Shown here: positions 1-8,253 of the stretch, piece after piece
Position numbering within the stretch: position 1 is the first letter of the stretch
Layout of the letters: each line of letters opens with the position of its first letter
Assembly: GCA_038230515.1 (NCBI GenBank)
Contig: JBBRND010000027.1
Span: 1-58,478, forward strand
Origin: JAPLDB01 sp038230515
GTDB lineage: Bacteria > Bacteroidota > Bacteroidia > AKYH767-A > 2013-40CM-41-45
Length of the DNA stretch: 58,478 bases
Direction of reading: 5' to 3'
Translations under genes and position numbers: made by a program
Notes under the pieces: generated by a model
Database searches by the model: none
Seen by the model: only the letters and a program-made list of their open reading frames with translations
Told to the model about the DNA's origin: nothing

Positions 1-29
1 AAAAATATTGCTCAAGCCGCGTGGCTTCG

Positions 30-113
30 TCATGCCGCCCACGCTGTTTAAAAATTTTGCCTGCGGCATTCCGCTAACGCGGAACCAATTTTTAAAAGGC
101 GTGTCTGGCATGA
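30..113. repeat. Palindromic repeat P, copy 1
   Basis: An 84-bp near-palindrome. The outer arms are TCATGCC and GGCATGA, then CACGC with GCGTG, then TTTAAAAATT with AATTTTTAAA, and an inner hairpin TTCCGC-TAAC-GCGGAA. It is repeated almost identically 261 bp downstream. No ORF with recognisable content covers it. It could extrude as a cruciform or be a dispersed non-autonomous element. Confidence 0.8.
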
Positions 114-155
114 CTGGGTTGATTGAAGAACGCTGGGGAGCAGACTTTTATTTTT

Positions 156-262
156 GGTGCCGGCAGGTGTTGTGCGATTGAATATGCGCAACTCACCTGA
201 CGTTGAAACAAGTGTCAGGTTAGCCCTGCGCTCAAATCCACCGCGCTAAGACCTGGCAGCAC
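156..262 (+). repeat. Dispersed hairpin repeat Q, copy 1
   Basis: A ~105-bp unit that starts at GGTGCCGGCAGG and ends near CTAAGACCTGGCAGC. It contains paired arms CAGGTG/CACCTG, and CAGGT with ACCTG further on. Two further copies lie at 389-496 and 2666-2763, so copies flank the restriction-modification operon. No coding content is recognisable. Confidence 0.75.
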
Positions 263-290
263 TAAATATTGCTCAAGCCGCTTGGCTTCG

Positions 291-374
291 TCATGCCGCC
301 CACGCTGTTTAAAAATTTTGCCTGCGGCATTCCGCTAACGCGGAACCAATTTTTAAAAGGCGTGTCTGGCATGA
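291..374. repeat. Palindromic repeat P, copy 2
   Basis: Same nested palindrome as at 30-113, in the same orientation and at an offset of 261 bp. Together with the adjacent Q copies, positions 1-496 are a direct tandem duplication (1-263 and 264-496). The first copy carries about 30 extra bases between P and Q. Confidence 0.8.
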
Positions 375-388
375 CTGGGTTGATTTTT

Positions 389-496
389 GTGCTGTCGGGT
401 GTTGTGCGTTTGCTAGTGCGCAGCTCACCTGACGTTGAAACAAGTGTCAGGTCGGCCCTGCGCTCAAATCCACCGCGCTAAGACCTGACACCACTA
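389..496 (+). repeat. Dispersed hairpin repeat Q, copy 2
   Basis: Second Q copy. Relative to copy 1 the hairpin arms show substitutions that partly keep pairing (CGGGTG opposite CACCTG allows a G-U pair). It ends about 150 bp before the methyltransferase start codon; that leader (497-646) shows nothing else I can identify. Confidence 0.7.
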
Positions 497-646
497 AAAA
501 AGAGAAGCAACGCTACCGCACAAGCCAACCCTTCAGTTGCTTCACATTTTATTTTGCGCCAACGCACCGACAACCATCCAACTGTTGACAACGACAGGAA
601 AACTTAAACCACCTTTTTCTCTACCTTTGAGCCAATAGAAAATTGA

Positions 647-1666
647 ATGACAAACTACATTGACTACATAAATTCCACTCTGAAACCGAAGACAACCGAG
701 AAAGAAATCGTGTTGGATTTGTTTGCCGGTTGCGGTGGTTTGTCATTGGGTTTTGAAGCGGCTGGTTATAAGACAATCGGCTATGAAATGGACAACGCAG
801 CAGCCGCGACCTACAAGAAAAATCTGAACGGTGATTGCTTCGCTGTAAAACTTGACCTTGACTTTGAATATCCCGAAGCGGAAATAATTATTGGAGGACC
901 GCCTTGTCAACCGTTCAGCGTTGGCGGACATCAAAAAGGAATTGAAGATGCAAGAGACGGTTTTCCGATTTTCAGTGATGCGGTAAAGAAATTACAACCA
1001 AAAGTTTTCATGTTTGAAAATGTTCGTGGACTTCTTTACACAAACAAATGGTATTTTGATTTAGTCATTGCCGAGTTGCGAAAGTTGGGCTACCTGATTG
1101 ACTTCAAACTTTTGAATGCAGTTCATTTTGGAGTGCCTCAAAACAGAGAACGCCTTTTTGTTTTCGGACACAGAGCAAAATTTAATTTCCCAAAACCACA
1201 TCACAAAAAAGTAACAGTTGGTGAAGCCATTGGAGACACCATGTTGACTGCACCAGAAGGAAGTAAATTTTTAAATGCTTCAATGGACACTTATGTTGCG
1301 AAGTATGAGAAAGCATCTTTCTGCATCAATCCAAGAGACCTTTATCCAACTAAACCTGCACGGACATTGACTTGCAGAAATCTTGCAGGTGCAACAGGTG
1401 ACATGCAGCGTGTTCGACTTTCAGACGGCAAACGCAGAAGATTATTTCACAGCGAAGCTGCACGACTGCAAAGTTTTCCCGATTGGTTTGAGTTCACAGG
1501 AAACGAAACACAAAGATTTAATCAAATAGGAAATGCAGTTCCACCGCTTTTAGCTTATCAGTTAGCATTGGCTTTGAAAGAATGTTATCAGTTAAACGAA
1601 ATGTATTCCGTTGAAGAAGTTTTAGAAAATAATTTACAAGCCAACAATGTGCTAACCCTTTTTTAA
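647..1666 (+). CDS. DNA (cytosine-5-)methyltransferase of a type II restriction-modification system
   Basis: This 339-residue protein would methylate cytosine C5 in a specific DNA site and protect host DNA from the nuclease encoded next to it. All hallmark motifs are visible in order: motif I DLFAGCGGLSLGF (residues 24-36), the catalytic PPCQ with Cys87, ENV (124-126), QNRER (165-169), and motif X GNAVPP (295-300). The target-recognition part is probably residues 200-240. Length is normal for the family. The start ATG fits because residues MTNYI are also the first residues of the partner, which begins 3 nt after this stop. Presumably they form one operon. The pair sits between copies of repeat Q, suggesting acquisition as a unit. 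The target sequence cannot be read from the protein by eye. Family assignment is very secure. Confidence 0.96.
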   Translation: MTNYIDYINSTLKPKTTEKEIVLDLFAGCGGLSLGFEAAGYKTIGYEMDNAAAATYKKNLNGDCFAVKLDLDFEYPEAEIIIGGPPCQPFSVGGHQKGIEDARDGFPIFSDAVKKLQPKVFMFENVRGLLYTNKWYFDLVIAELRKLGYLIDFKLLNAVHFGVPQNRERLFVFGHRAKFNFPKPHHKKVTVGEAIGDTMLTAPEGSKFLNASMDTYVAKYEKASFCINPRDLYPTKPARTLTCRNLAGATGDMQRVRLSDGKRRRLFHSEAARLQSFPDWFEFTGNETQRFNQIGNAVPPLLAYQLALALKECYQLNEMYSVEEVLENNLQANNVLTLF

Positions 1667-1669
1667 TCT

Positions 1670-2653
1670 ATGACAAACTATATTAGCAAAAGCACAAAAT
1701 CAAAATCGGTTCAGAAAATAATTAACGAAGCACTTGAAATTTTAGAGAATGTTGGAATTCCTATGACATCCAAAACCGAAAGAGGTTTGGAAAGAATGGC
1801 TGTTTGTCTTTTAGCAGTTGCAGGTGTTAGAAAAGATTGGAGCAAGGCGAAAGAAAATGCAAATCTGAAATCACGGGACATCATCAACATTGTAAATAAA
1901 AACTTTGAAGAAAAAATTTCTTCGGGTTCTTATGACGACATCAGAAGAAAAGATTTGAAACTTTTGGTATTGGCTGACATCGTTGTAAACAGTGGAGTTA
2001 ATAAGGGTTCTGCAACCAATGACCCAACGAGAGGTTATGCTTTGCATCCCGACTTCAAAGCGTTAATCGTAACATACAATACTGCAAACTGGAATAAATC
2101 ATTGAAAGCATTCAACAAGAACAAACCAAATCTTGCTGAAATACTTTCACGAAAAAGAAACATTGAAAAAATCCCTGTGAAACTTCCAAGCGGCAAGCCG
2201 CTTGAACTTTCGCTTGGCGAACACAATGTTTTGCAGAAAGCAATCATTGAAGAATTTTTGCCACGATACGGCAGCGACTGCTCTGTTCTTTATTTCGGTG
2301 ACACCTCAAACAAATCTTTGCACATAGAAGTTGAAGAGTTGAAAAAGTTAAACTTCTTTGAACTTTCACATGACGAGTTACCCGACATCATTGCTTACAG
2401 CAAGAAAAATAATTGGCTCTATTTGATTGAAGCAGTTTACAGTTCGGGACCGATGAGTGAAACACGAGTTTTGGAATTGCGGAAAATGTTGAATGACTGT
2501 AAAGCTGAATTGATTTTTGTAACAGCGTTCTTGACAAGAGGAGAATTTAGAAAATGGCAAATGGACATTGCTTGGGAAACTGAAGTGTGGACGGCTGACC
2601 ATCCCGACCATTTAGTTCACTTCAACGGACATAAATTCTTGGGAGCATATTAG
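1670..2653 (+). CDS. BsuBI/PstI-family type II restriction endonuclease
   Basis: This 327-residue protein is the likely nuclease partner of the methyltransferase just upstream (3-nt gap, same strand). The C-terminal half carries the BsuBI/PstI family signature: VLYFGDTSNK, then LPDIIAY with Pro238-Asp239, then LIEAVYSSGP with Glu254, then WETEVW and HPDHLVHFNG near the end. Asp239 and Glu254 are the probable metal-binding catalytic residues. The N-terminal half is the usual helical domain. Family members best known to me, PstI and BsuBI, cut CTGCAG and pair with adenine-N6 methyltransferases; here the partner is a C5-cytosine enzyme, so the site may differ. The assignment is from motif recognition; activity and target are inferred. 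Confidence 0.87.
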   Translation: MTNYISKSTKSKSVQKIINEALEILENVGIPMTSKTERGLERMAVCLLAVAGVRKDWSKAKENANLKSRDIINIVNKNFEEKISSGSYDDIRRKDLKLLVLADIVVNSGVNKGSATNDPTRGYALHPDFKALIVTYNTANWNKSLKAFNKNKPNLAEILSRKRNIEKIPVKLPSGKPLELSLGEHNVLQKAIIEEFLPRYGSDCSVLYFGDTSNKSLHIEVEELKKLNFFELSHDELPDIIAYSKKNNWLYLIEAVYSSGPMSETRVLELRKMLNDCKAELIFVTAFLTRGEFRKWQMDIAWETEVWTADHPDHLVHFNGHKFLGAY

Positions 2654-2665
2654 CCAACGCATTAT

Positions 2666-2763
2666 TGTGCCGGCAGGTGTTGTGCGATTGAATATGCGCG
2701 GCTCACCTGAGGTTGAAACAAGTGTAATGTCAGCCCTACTGCACTAAGACCTGACAGCGCTAA
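2666..2763 (+). repeat. Dispersed hairpin repeat Q, copy 3
   Basis: Begins 12 bp after the restriction-enzyme stop codon and matches Q copy 1 closely through its first half (TGCCGGCAGGTGTTGTGCG). It lacks an internal segment of about 17 bp near its end. It has the same orientation as copies 1 and 2, so the restriction-modification operon lies between direct repeats. Confidence 0.75.
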
Positions 2764-2867
2764 TTCCGTGCAGGCGGGTAAGCCACCGGGGGGCGTGGTT
2801 CCAAAACTAATTCATTTCTTACACTTTTTCTCAAAACCTTCGAAATTTTGAAATTTACCTGTAAATC

Positions 2868-3183
2868 CCGCGATTGATTTTCGTTCTCCCGCCATTGTTG
2901 GCGGCAAAACCACGATTGATTTTTACAAAACCACCATTGTTCTCGGCTAAACTCTGACTGTTGCGGGCAAAACCGCGATTGTTAAAAGCAAAACCACCAC
3001 TCTTCCCGACCAAACCACCACTGTTGGCGGCTAAACTATAACTGTTGCCGACCAAACCACGATTACTAAAAATAAAAACCTCTATTGTTGCCTATCAAAC
3101 CATGAATGATTTTTACAAATCCACCATTGTTCGCGGCTAAACATGGAATGTTGGCAACCAAACAACAAATCTTGTTTGCCTAA
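2868..3183. repeat. 21-bp tandem array A
   Basis: Fifteen diverged units start at 2868, 2889, 2910 and so on to 3163. Spacing is exactly 21 bp except for one 22-bp step at 3057-3079, inside an A-run. The consensus is roughly CCRCNATTGTT followed by NNCGGCNAAA. It fills the gap between the restriction operon and the 3' end of plsX. Open frames across it (for example with a repeated AANNGG-type peptide) are explained by a period divisible by three and I do not treat them as genes. Confidence 0.85.
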
Positions 3184-3215
3184 CAGCGATAGAAAATGAT
3201 TGTAACTGTATGTAG

Positions 3216-4172
3216 TTAAGCCACCGCCACTCCGCCAAATGCCTGCGCAATTTTTTCGGAGAGCTTCACGCTCGCGCACTCATGCGAATTAAGAATCATG
3301 TTCTTGATCGCTTTTGCTTTGCTGATGCCGTGTGCAATAATAACGGTTCCGTTTATGCCTAGGATGGGAGTGCCGCCATAGTCCTCGTAATTGAAGCGGT
3401 CGAAATATTCGTTCTGAATTTTCTGCTTCTTAATGATGGCGTAAAAAGATTCTGCTTCCTTAAGCATTACGTTTCCGGTGAAACCATCGCACACAATTAC
3501 ATCGGCTTTGTCGTTGAAGAGATCTCTGCCTTCTACATTGCCGATGAAGCTGATGTCGTGCGTTTCTTTTAAAAGCTGATGCGTTTCTTTGGTGAGCAGG
3601 TTTCCTTTTTCTTCTTCTTCACCGATGTTCATAAGTGCAACTTTGGGAGAAGCAATGTGAAGAATGTGCTTTGCATACACCGTTCCCAGCAGCGCGAACT
3701 GCTGAAGCACTTCGGGTTTGCAATCTGCATTAACGCCTACATCAAGCAGCAGTCCCCATCCTCCTGAAACTTTCGGAAGCAGCGTTGCTATTGCAGGGCG
3801 AAGAATTCCTGCAATCGGTTTTACGGTGAACATAGAACCAACCAACATGGCACCTGTATTACCCGCAGAAGAAAATGCATCGAGCTTTCCTTCTTTGAGA
3901 AGATGAAAGCCCAGCGCCAAACTCGACTTTGGTTTTTGCTGAAAAGATTTGGTGGGATGCTCGCTCATTTCAATCACATCAGTGGTGTGAATGATTTCGA
4001 AAACATCGGGAGAGAAATTCTGCTCCGAAAAGATGGGGAGCATTTCATCTTTATTGCCGATGAGCACGAGCTTTACATCCTTCGGAAGTTCATTGTAAGC
4101 GGCAATGGCACCGAGCGTAGTTTCGCGCGGGGCGTAATCGCCTCCCATAATGTCAATACCGAGTCGCAGCAT
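3216..4172 (-). CDS. plsX: Phosphate acyltransferase PlsX
   Basis: Converts acyl-ACP to acyl-phosphate, the donor for PlsY in phosphatidic acid synthesis; a peripheral membrane enzyme. The 318-residue sequence has the family start (GIDIMGGDYAPRETTLGA) and the conserved SSAGNTGAML and CDGFTGNVMLK segments, with normal length. It is the last gene of yceD-rpmF-plsX on the minus strand, with 57 nt to rpmF. In many bacteria fabH follows plsX; here the gene is followed by 21-bp array A and the restriction system, so the lipid cluster is interrupted or ends here. Identification is secure; co-transcription is inferred from spacing. Confidence 0.95.
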   Translation of the reverse strand: MLRLGIDIMGGDYAPRETTLGAIAAYNELPKDVKLVLIGNKDEMLPIFSEQNFSPDVFEIIHTTDVIEMSEHPTKSFQQKPKSSLALGFHLLKEGKLDAFSSAGNTGAMLVGSMFTVKPIAGILRPAIATLLPKVSGGWGLLLDVGVNADCKPEVLQQFALLGTVYAKHILHIASPKVALMNIGEEEEKGNLLTKETHQLLKETHDISFIGNVEGRDLFNDKADVIVCDGFTGNVMLKEAESFYAIIKKQKIQNEYFDRFNYEDYGGTPILGINGTVIIAHGISKAKAIKNMILNSHECASVKLSEKIAQAFGGVAVA

Positions 4173-4229
4173 GTTGGTTTTGAAAGTTATTGGTTAATTG
4201 AAAATGAATCGTCAGAAACGATTACACAA

Positions 4230-4418
4230 TTAACTTGCTTCCTTCTCCATTACCACTTTACCCTTGTAGTAAAGTTTTCCTTCGTGCCAGTGCGCGCGGT
4301 GATAAAGGTGCGGCTGACCTGTAGTACTGTCAGTGGCTACAGTGGGTACCGTTGCTTTGTAAGTTGATCTGCGGCTGCCTGTTCTTGCTTTGGAGTGCCT
4401 GTGTTTGGGATTTGGCAT
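4230..4418 (-). CDS. rpmF: 50S ribosomal protein L32
   Basis: A 62-residue basic protein starting MPNPKHRHSKARTGSRRS, the typical bL32 N-terminus, with the central HLYHRAHWHEGKLYYKGK stretch seen in Bacteroidota L32. There are no zinc-binding Cys pairs, so it is the Cys-less form. It is a structural component of the large ribosomal subunit. It sits 29 nt after yceD and 57 nt before plsX, the classical gene order, so the start ATG and co-transcription are well supported. Confidence 0.97.
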   Translation of the reverse strand: MPNPKHRHSKARTGSRRSTYKATVPTVATDSTTGQPHLYHRAHWHEGKLYYKGKVVMEKEAS

Positions 4419-4447
4419 TTTTGTATAGTATTATGAACGTTTAATTT

Positions 4448-4978
4448 TTAATTCAGATTTATTTTCTTCAGCATTTCCCATCTTGGGTCGGTTTCTTTTA
4501 CCTCATCATCGTGATGAATAAATTTATCAAGTGTCTTCAGCGTTTCGGTATTACATTCAGTAGTGCTTTCATCGTTTTCGTCATGCACGTTGCGCATGGG
4601 TATAAGCAGACAAACATATTCGTAAATGAATTGTGCAACGTTTAACTCATGTTCCTTCGGAGAGATTACAATTACATCTTCCGATTCTTCCCCGGGTGCA
4701 GCACCGAACTTTACGGTGAGTTCATTGTAGCCGGTAATTTCCAGCGTTAACGGATCGCCACAACGATCGCACACGGTGTTTACTTCGCCTTCAAGGGTGA
4801 AGTCCACGAGCAGCATGGTTTCCTGTTTGTTTACAGTAACCAGCACATCCATGAAACCGTTTTTTACGGGTGAGTTTTCGAATTGCTCAAAGAACTTATC
4901 GTCTATTTCAAACTCAAATTCGCTTTCTCCTTTTGCAAGACCACCGAAGTGAATCTTGTACTTGTCTAAATAATTCAT
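4448..4978 (-). CDS. YceD/DUF177 family protein
   Basis: A 176-residue protein of the DUF177 (YceD) family, which commonly precedes rpmF and is linked to 23S rRNA accumulation and assembly in other organisms. The central CDRCGDPLTLEITG segment carries the CxxC typical of the family. A longer frame opens at a TTG (5041), but the ATG at 4978 (MNYLDKYKIHFGG) is preferred: it begins the conserved part and is preceded by a purine-rich GGAGTGCGAGG. It is the first gene of the yceD-rpmF-plsX unit, divergent from the gene at 5273. The role is known only by family; Bacteroidota members are weakly characterised. Confidence 0.85.
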   Translation of the reverse strand: MNYLDKYKIHFGGLAKGESEFEFEIDDKFFEQFENSPVKNGFMDVLVTVNKQETMLLVDFTLEGEVNTVCDRCGDPLTLEITGYNELTVKFGAAPGEESEDVIVISPKEHELNVAQFIYEYVCLLIPMRNVHDENDESTTECNTETLKTLDKFIHHDDEVKETDPRWEMLKKINLN

Positions 4979-5155
4979 CCTCGCACTCCTTCTTTCAATT
5001 TTTTGGGGTTGCAAAGAAAAGAAAATCGGGTGAATGAGCAAAGAAAATCAGCGGGAGCTGCGAATGGGAGCAAACTGCAGCATTTATGCCTTTCATGGGA
5101 AGGAATTTATTTTCAGTAACTTAAAATAAAACCCGCACATCTGCGTTATCCTTTT

Positions 5156-5240
5156 GAGAAAGAACCTGTACGAAATGATTTTTTGATTTTACTGAACGAG
5201 AGCACGACTTTGTGCGGATGACTGAAAAGGTTCTTTTTAT
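5156..5240. other. Nested inverted repeat in the divergent intergenic region
   Basis: AAAGAACCT (5159-5167) pairs with AGGTTCTTT (5228-5236), and the enclosed stretch has GCAC-GACTTT-GTGC. It lies just before the start at 5273 and downstream of the yceD promoter area. It could be a structured leader, an operator pair, or a terminator-like hairpin. No known riboswitch pattern is apparent. Confidence 0.35.
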
Positions 5241-5272
5241 TTCTCTGCCGATAGAAATATAACCATAGAGTC

Positions 5273-6799
5273 ATGAGAATACAATACATCTGCCATTCCT
5301 GCATTTACATTGAAACGGGCGACACAAAGCTGGTGATTGATCCGTGGGTGAAAGGTTCCGCGTACCGCAATCAATGGTTTCTTTTTCCGAAGCCCGTTGA
5401 TTACTCCATGCTCGCCAACGCAAAAAACATTTTGTATTCGCACGGGCATGAAGATCATCTGCATGAAGAATCGTTGGAAGTTCTTCCGCATGATGCTCAG
5501 GTTTTTTATCCGTATCAATGGCGCACGGGTATTAAAAAATTCTTTGATACTCAGAATTTCAAAAACCTCACGGAGGCGGTAAGTTTTCACCCGTATAAAA
5601 TTTCCCCTTCCACAACCATCACTTACATCGGCTTCGCGCTTGAGAGCGTGATCGTGATTGAGTGTAACGGCTTCACTATCGTGAACATTAATGATGCTCT
5701 CAACTCGCATCATGACATGGTGGTGCAAATGTTTTTGAAAGAAATTAAAAAACGCTTTCCGAAAATTGATCTGCTGCTTAGCGGCTGGAGCGGTGCAGGA
5801 TATTTTCCGAACATGGTTCACTATCCTGGCAAAGATGATTTTGAAATCGGAAAAATGCGCGAACAGTATTTCGGAAACCAGCTTTGTAAATTCATAAAGT
5901 ATCTTGAACCGAAAGCGGTTGCTCCGTTTGCCCCTGGATTTGCTTTGCTCTCTCCTGATAAACGATGGATAAACGATGTAAAATTTCCGCGCGGGATTCT
6001 TGAAGAATATTATCGCGAAAATTACGATGGCAAAACCGAAACTCAATTTCATCTTCTCTATCCCGGAGATTATTTTGAAGGATCAGAATTCCATGCCGTC
6101 TCGCCTTACTATCCGCAACTTCAGGATGGTTCTCTCAATCACACAATTGCAGAAGTTTACAAAGAAGAAATTGAGGATGTACAAAAGATAAACTATGCAG
6201 GTGATGAATCTCTAAAATTACTTACAGAAAAATTAAATTATTACCTGAACGCAAACTGCGATCTCTACCATCACGATGTATTGAAGGAAGCGAACTTCAC
6301 CATTCATCTGAAAGATGTTTTGCAAAATGTTTTCATCAATGTGCGTTTTGAAAAAAGCAAGTTCATTGCGGAAAGAAGTGCAGTGCAATCCGAAAATTCA
6401 ATTTTGATTGTTCACACCACGAGTGAACTTCTGCACTATTCTCTCGACAATGAATGGGGTGGCGATGCACTTACAATTGGATATGGAATTGATGTGAATG
6501 TATTGTTGGAAAGTACGCTCGAAAAAAATCTTGACATTGTTTGTGTGCGGTTACTGACACGTTATCCGCGTGCGAGCAAGCAATTGGTAAAGCATCCTTT
6601 TCGTGCGCTCAAATATTATTTAACGAACCCCATGCTTGGTTCGCTTGCCATCAAACAAAAGCTGAATCTGAAAAGTTACGTGAACAAATTTCCTTACAAC
6701 GAACGCGATCATTGGATTACCTACACCAAATGCGAACTCTGTAAAGTGTGTGATATGCCATTGCTTAGTTGGGAACTGGGGGAGAGTTTGGTGGTGTAA
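5273..6799 (+). CDS. Metallo-beta-lactamase-fold hydrolase with extra C-terminal domain
   Basis: A 508-residue protein. The N-terminal ~250 residues form an MBL-fold domain: start MRIQYICHSCIYIE, and the metal-binding motif HGHEDH (His57, His59, Asp61, His62). It resembles the UlaG/CMP-sialate-hydroxylase-like branch rather than beta-lactamases. There is no signal peptide, so it is probably cytoplasmic. Residues ~290-470 form a second region rich in hydrophobic strands (SILIVHTTSELLHYSL), compatible with a sterol-carrier-like domain. A CxxCxxC cluster (CELCKVC) lies close to the C-terminus and might bind a metal. It is monocistronic, divergent from yceD. The substrate is unknown; the fold is secure, while the C-terminal domain assignment is tentative. 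Confidence 0.75.
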   Translation: MRIQYICHSCIYIETGDTKLVIDPWVKGSAYRNQWFLFPKPVDYSMLANAKNILYSHGHEDHLHEESLEVLPHDAQVFYPYQWRTGIKKFFDTQNFKNLTEAVSFHPYKISPSTTITYIGFALESVIVIECNGFTIVNINDALNSHHDMVVQMFLKEIKKRFPKIDLLLSGWSGAGYFPNMVHYPGKDDFEIGKMREQYFGNQLCKFIKYLEPKAVAPFAPGFALLSPDKRWINDVKFPRGILEEYYRENYDGKTETQFHLLYPGDYFEGSEFHAVSPYYPQLQDGSLNHTIAEVYKEEIEDVQKINYAGDESLKLLTEKLNYYLNANCDLYHHDVLKEANFTIHLKDVLQNVFINVRFEKSKFIAERSAVQSENSILIVHTTSELLHYSLDNEWGGDALTIGYGIDVNVLLESTLEKNLDIVCVRLLTRYPRASKQLVKHPFRALKYYLTNPMLGSLAIKQKLNLKSYVNKFPYNERDHWITYTKCELCKVCDMPLLSWELGESLVV

Positions 6800-6905
6800 T
6801 TCAGCGTTGAGAGTTTTTCTTCATCTCATTCAAAGATTTTAATTGCCTGATCCGTCAATTGTTCCTTACTTTCGTCATCTAATTTATTCAACAAAAAATA
6901 TTCAG

Positions 6906-8162
6906 ATGAAAAAACTCTACACGCTTCTCTTCTCTCTTCTCGTTTCAACTTTTTTATCAGCGCAGGTATCTATTGATTGTAACAGCACGCGCTATGATGA
7001 AGAAGTTTTTGCCAACATTGATACTACCAATGATATTGTGTTTGGTGCCAATACCAATTATCAGGGCACGAATACGATTCTGTCTATGGACATTTATCAA
7101 CCAAGTGGCGACACTGCGGCTTTCCGTCCGCTTATTGTCTGGGTGCATGGCGGAAGTTTTGTTGGCGGTTCTAAAACGGATAATGATGTAGTGGGCTTGT
7201 GTCAGCATTTTGCAAAACGCGGATATGTTTGCGCTTCCATCAACTATCGGCTGGGGATTGCTTTTCCATATAACCAGGCAAGTGCTACCAACGCAGTGTT
7301 TCTCGGAGTGCAGGATATGAAAGCAGCCATCCGTTTTTTTCGCAAGGATGCTGCAATATCAAACCTTTATCACATTGATCCGAACATGATTTTTGGTGGA
7401 GGAAGTTCTGCCGGTGCATTCTGTGCACTTCATCTTGCCTATCTCGATCAACCATCAGAATTGCCAACGTCTATCGACACTATTGCTCTTGGTGGCATTG
7501 AAGGCAATAGCGGTAACCCCGGCTATTCTTCTCATGTAAATGCTGTTCTTAATCTTTGCGGTGCAATGGGCGACACTGCATGGATGGTTCCCGGAGATAT
7601 TCCTGTATGCAGCATGCATGGCACTGCTGATGCAGTTGTTCCTTATGCAACTGCTATGCTTTATTTATTGGGTACAATCCCGATTATGGTGGTGAACGGA
7701 AGCTACTCTGTGAATGAGCATGCAATGTTGATTGGTGTTGATCAAAGCATGTACACTTTCTATGGCGCTCCTCATGTGCCGTATGCGAGCGATGTAAATT
7801 ACATGGACACCACAGTGCGCTTCGTAAGTAATTTTCTGTATCGTTTTCTTGGCTGCACTCCGCGCGATCCAAGTCCTGTTGCCAATACATGGAACACAAC
7901 TGCAGTAAATAATCTTGCTGCTGCTGTTTCTTCGCTTGAAGCGTATCCGAATCCAACAAACGGGTTGCTTACCATTCGCTACCCGTCATCTGGTGTATCT
8001 TCTAAATTGAATATTTATGATGCTTTGGGAAAAGAAATTTATTCTACAGTGCTTTCAACTTCAAACCTCAAGATTCAAACCTCCGGTTGGCATCCGGGAA
8101 TTTATTTTCTGAGAATTGCCTCCGGAAAAGAAGTGATGACCAAGATGGTGACGGTAGAGTAG
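6906..8162 (+). CDS. Secreted alpha/beta-hydrolase (carboxylesterase-like) with T9SS sorting domain
   Basis: A 418-residue exported esterase-like enzyme. The ATG at 6906 gives a clean signal peptide (MKKLYTLLFSLLVSTFLSAQ); an upstream in-frame ATG at 6843 would bury it and is rejected. The catalytic domain shows the oxyanion motif WVHGGSFVGGS and the nucleophile elbow GGGSSAG, with a probable acid and His later. The last ~75 residues are a T9SS type A sorting domain starting AYPNPTNGLLTI and ending in a KMVTVE-like strand. It should be secreted or held on the cell surface by T9SS. A TACTTTCG -7-like box lies at 6869. The substrate is unknown. Confidence 0.85.
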   Translation: MKKLYTLLFSLLVSTFLSAQVSIDCNSTRYDEEVFANIDTTNDIVFGANTNYQGTNTILSMDIYQPSGDTAAFRPLIVWVHGGSFVGGSKTDNDVVGLCQHFAKRGYVCASINYRLGIAFPYNQASATNAVFLGVQDMKAAIRFFRKDAAISNLYHIDPNMIFGGGSSAGAFCALHLAYLDQPSELPTSIDTIALGGIEGNSGNPGYSSHVNAVLNLCGAMGDTAWMVPGDIPVCSMHGTADAVVPYATAMLYLLGTIPIMVVNGSYSVNEHAMLIGVDQSMYTFYGAPHVPYASDVNYMDTTVRFVSNFLYRFLGCTPRDPSPVANTWNTTAVNNLAAAVSSLEAYPNPTNGLLTIRYPSSGVSSKLNIYDALGKEIYSTVLSTSNLKIQTSGWHPGIYFLRIASGKEVMTKMVTVE

Positions 8163-8253
8163 TAGGCCTTGTTCTAAAATTTCAGATCATGGAAATTTTT
8201 TAAGGAAAAGTAAGTTCACGCGGAGAAGCAAAGTTTTTTACTTTAGCTCACAG

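Noticed and set aside
269..481. 70-residue ORF in the first repeat region
   Set aside because: It lies entirely within repeats P and Q, and the same sequence in copy 1 is not open in the same way.
2820..2867. Leader of the B/D family next to array A
   Set aside because: A TCAAAACCTTCGAAA stretch is loosely similar to the leader's TCAAAACCTCCAAAA, but the orientation to the array and the rest of the block do not match.
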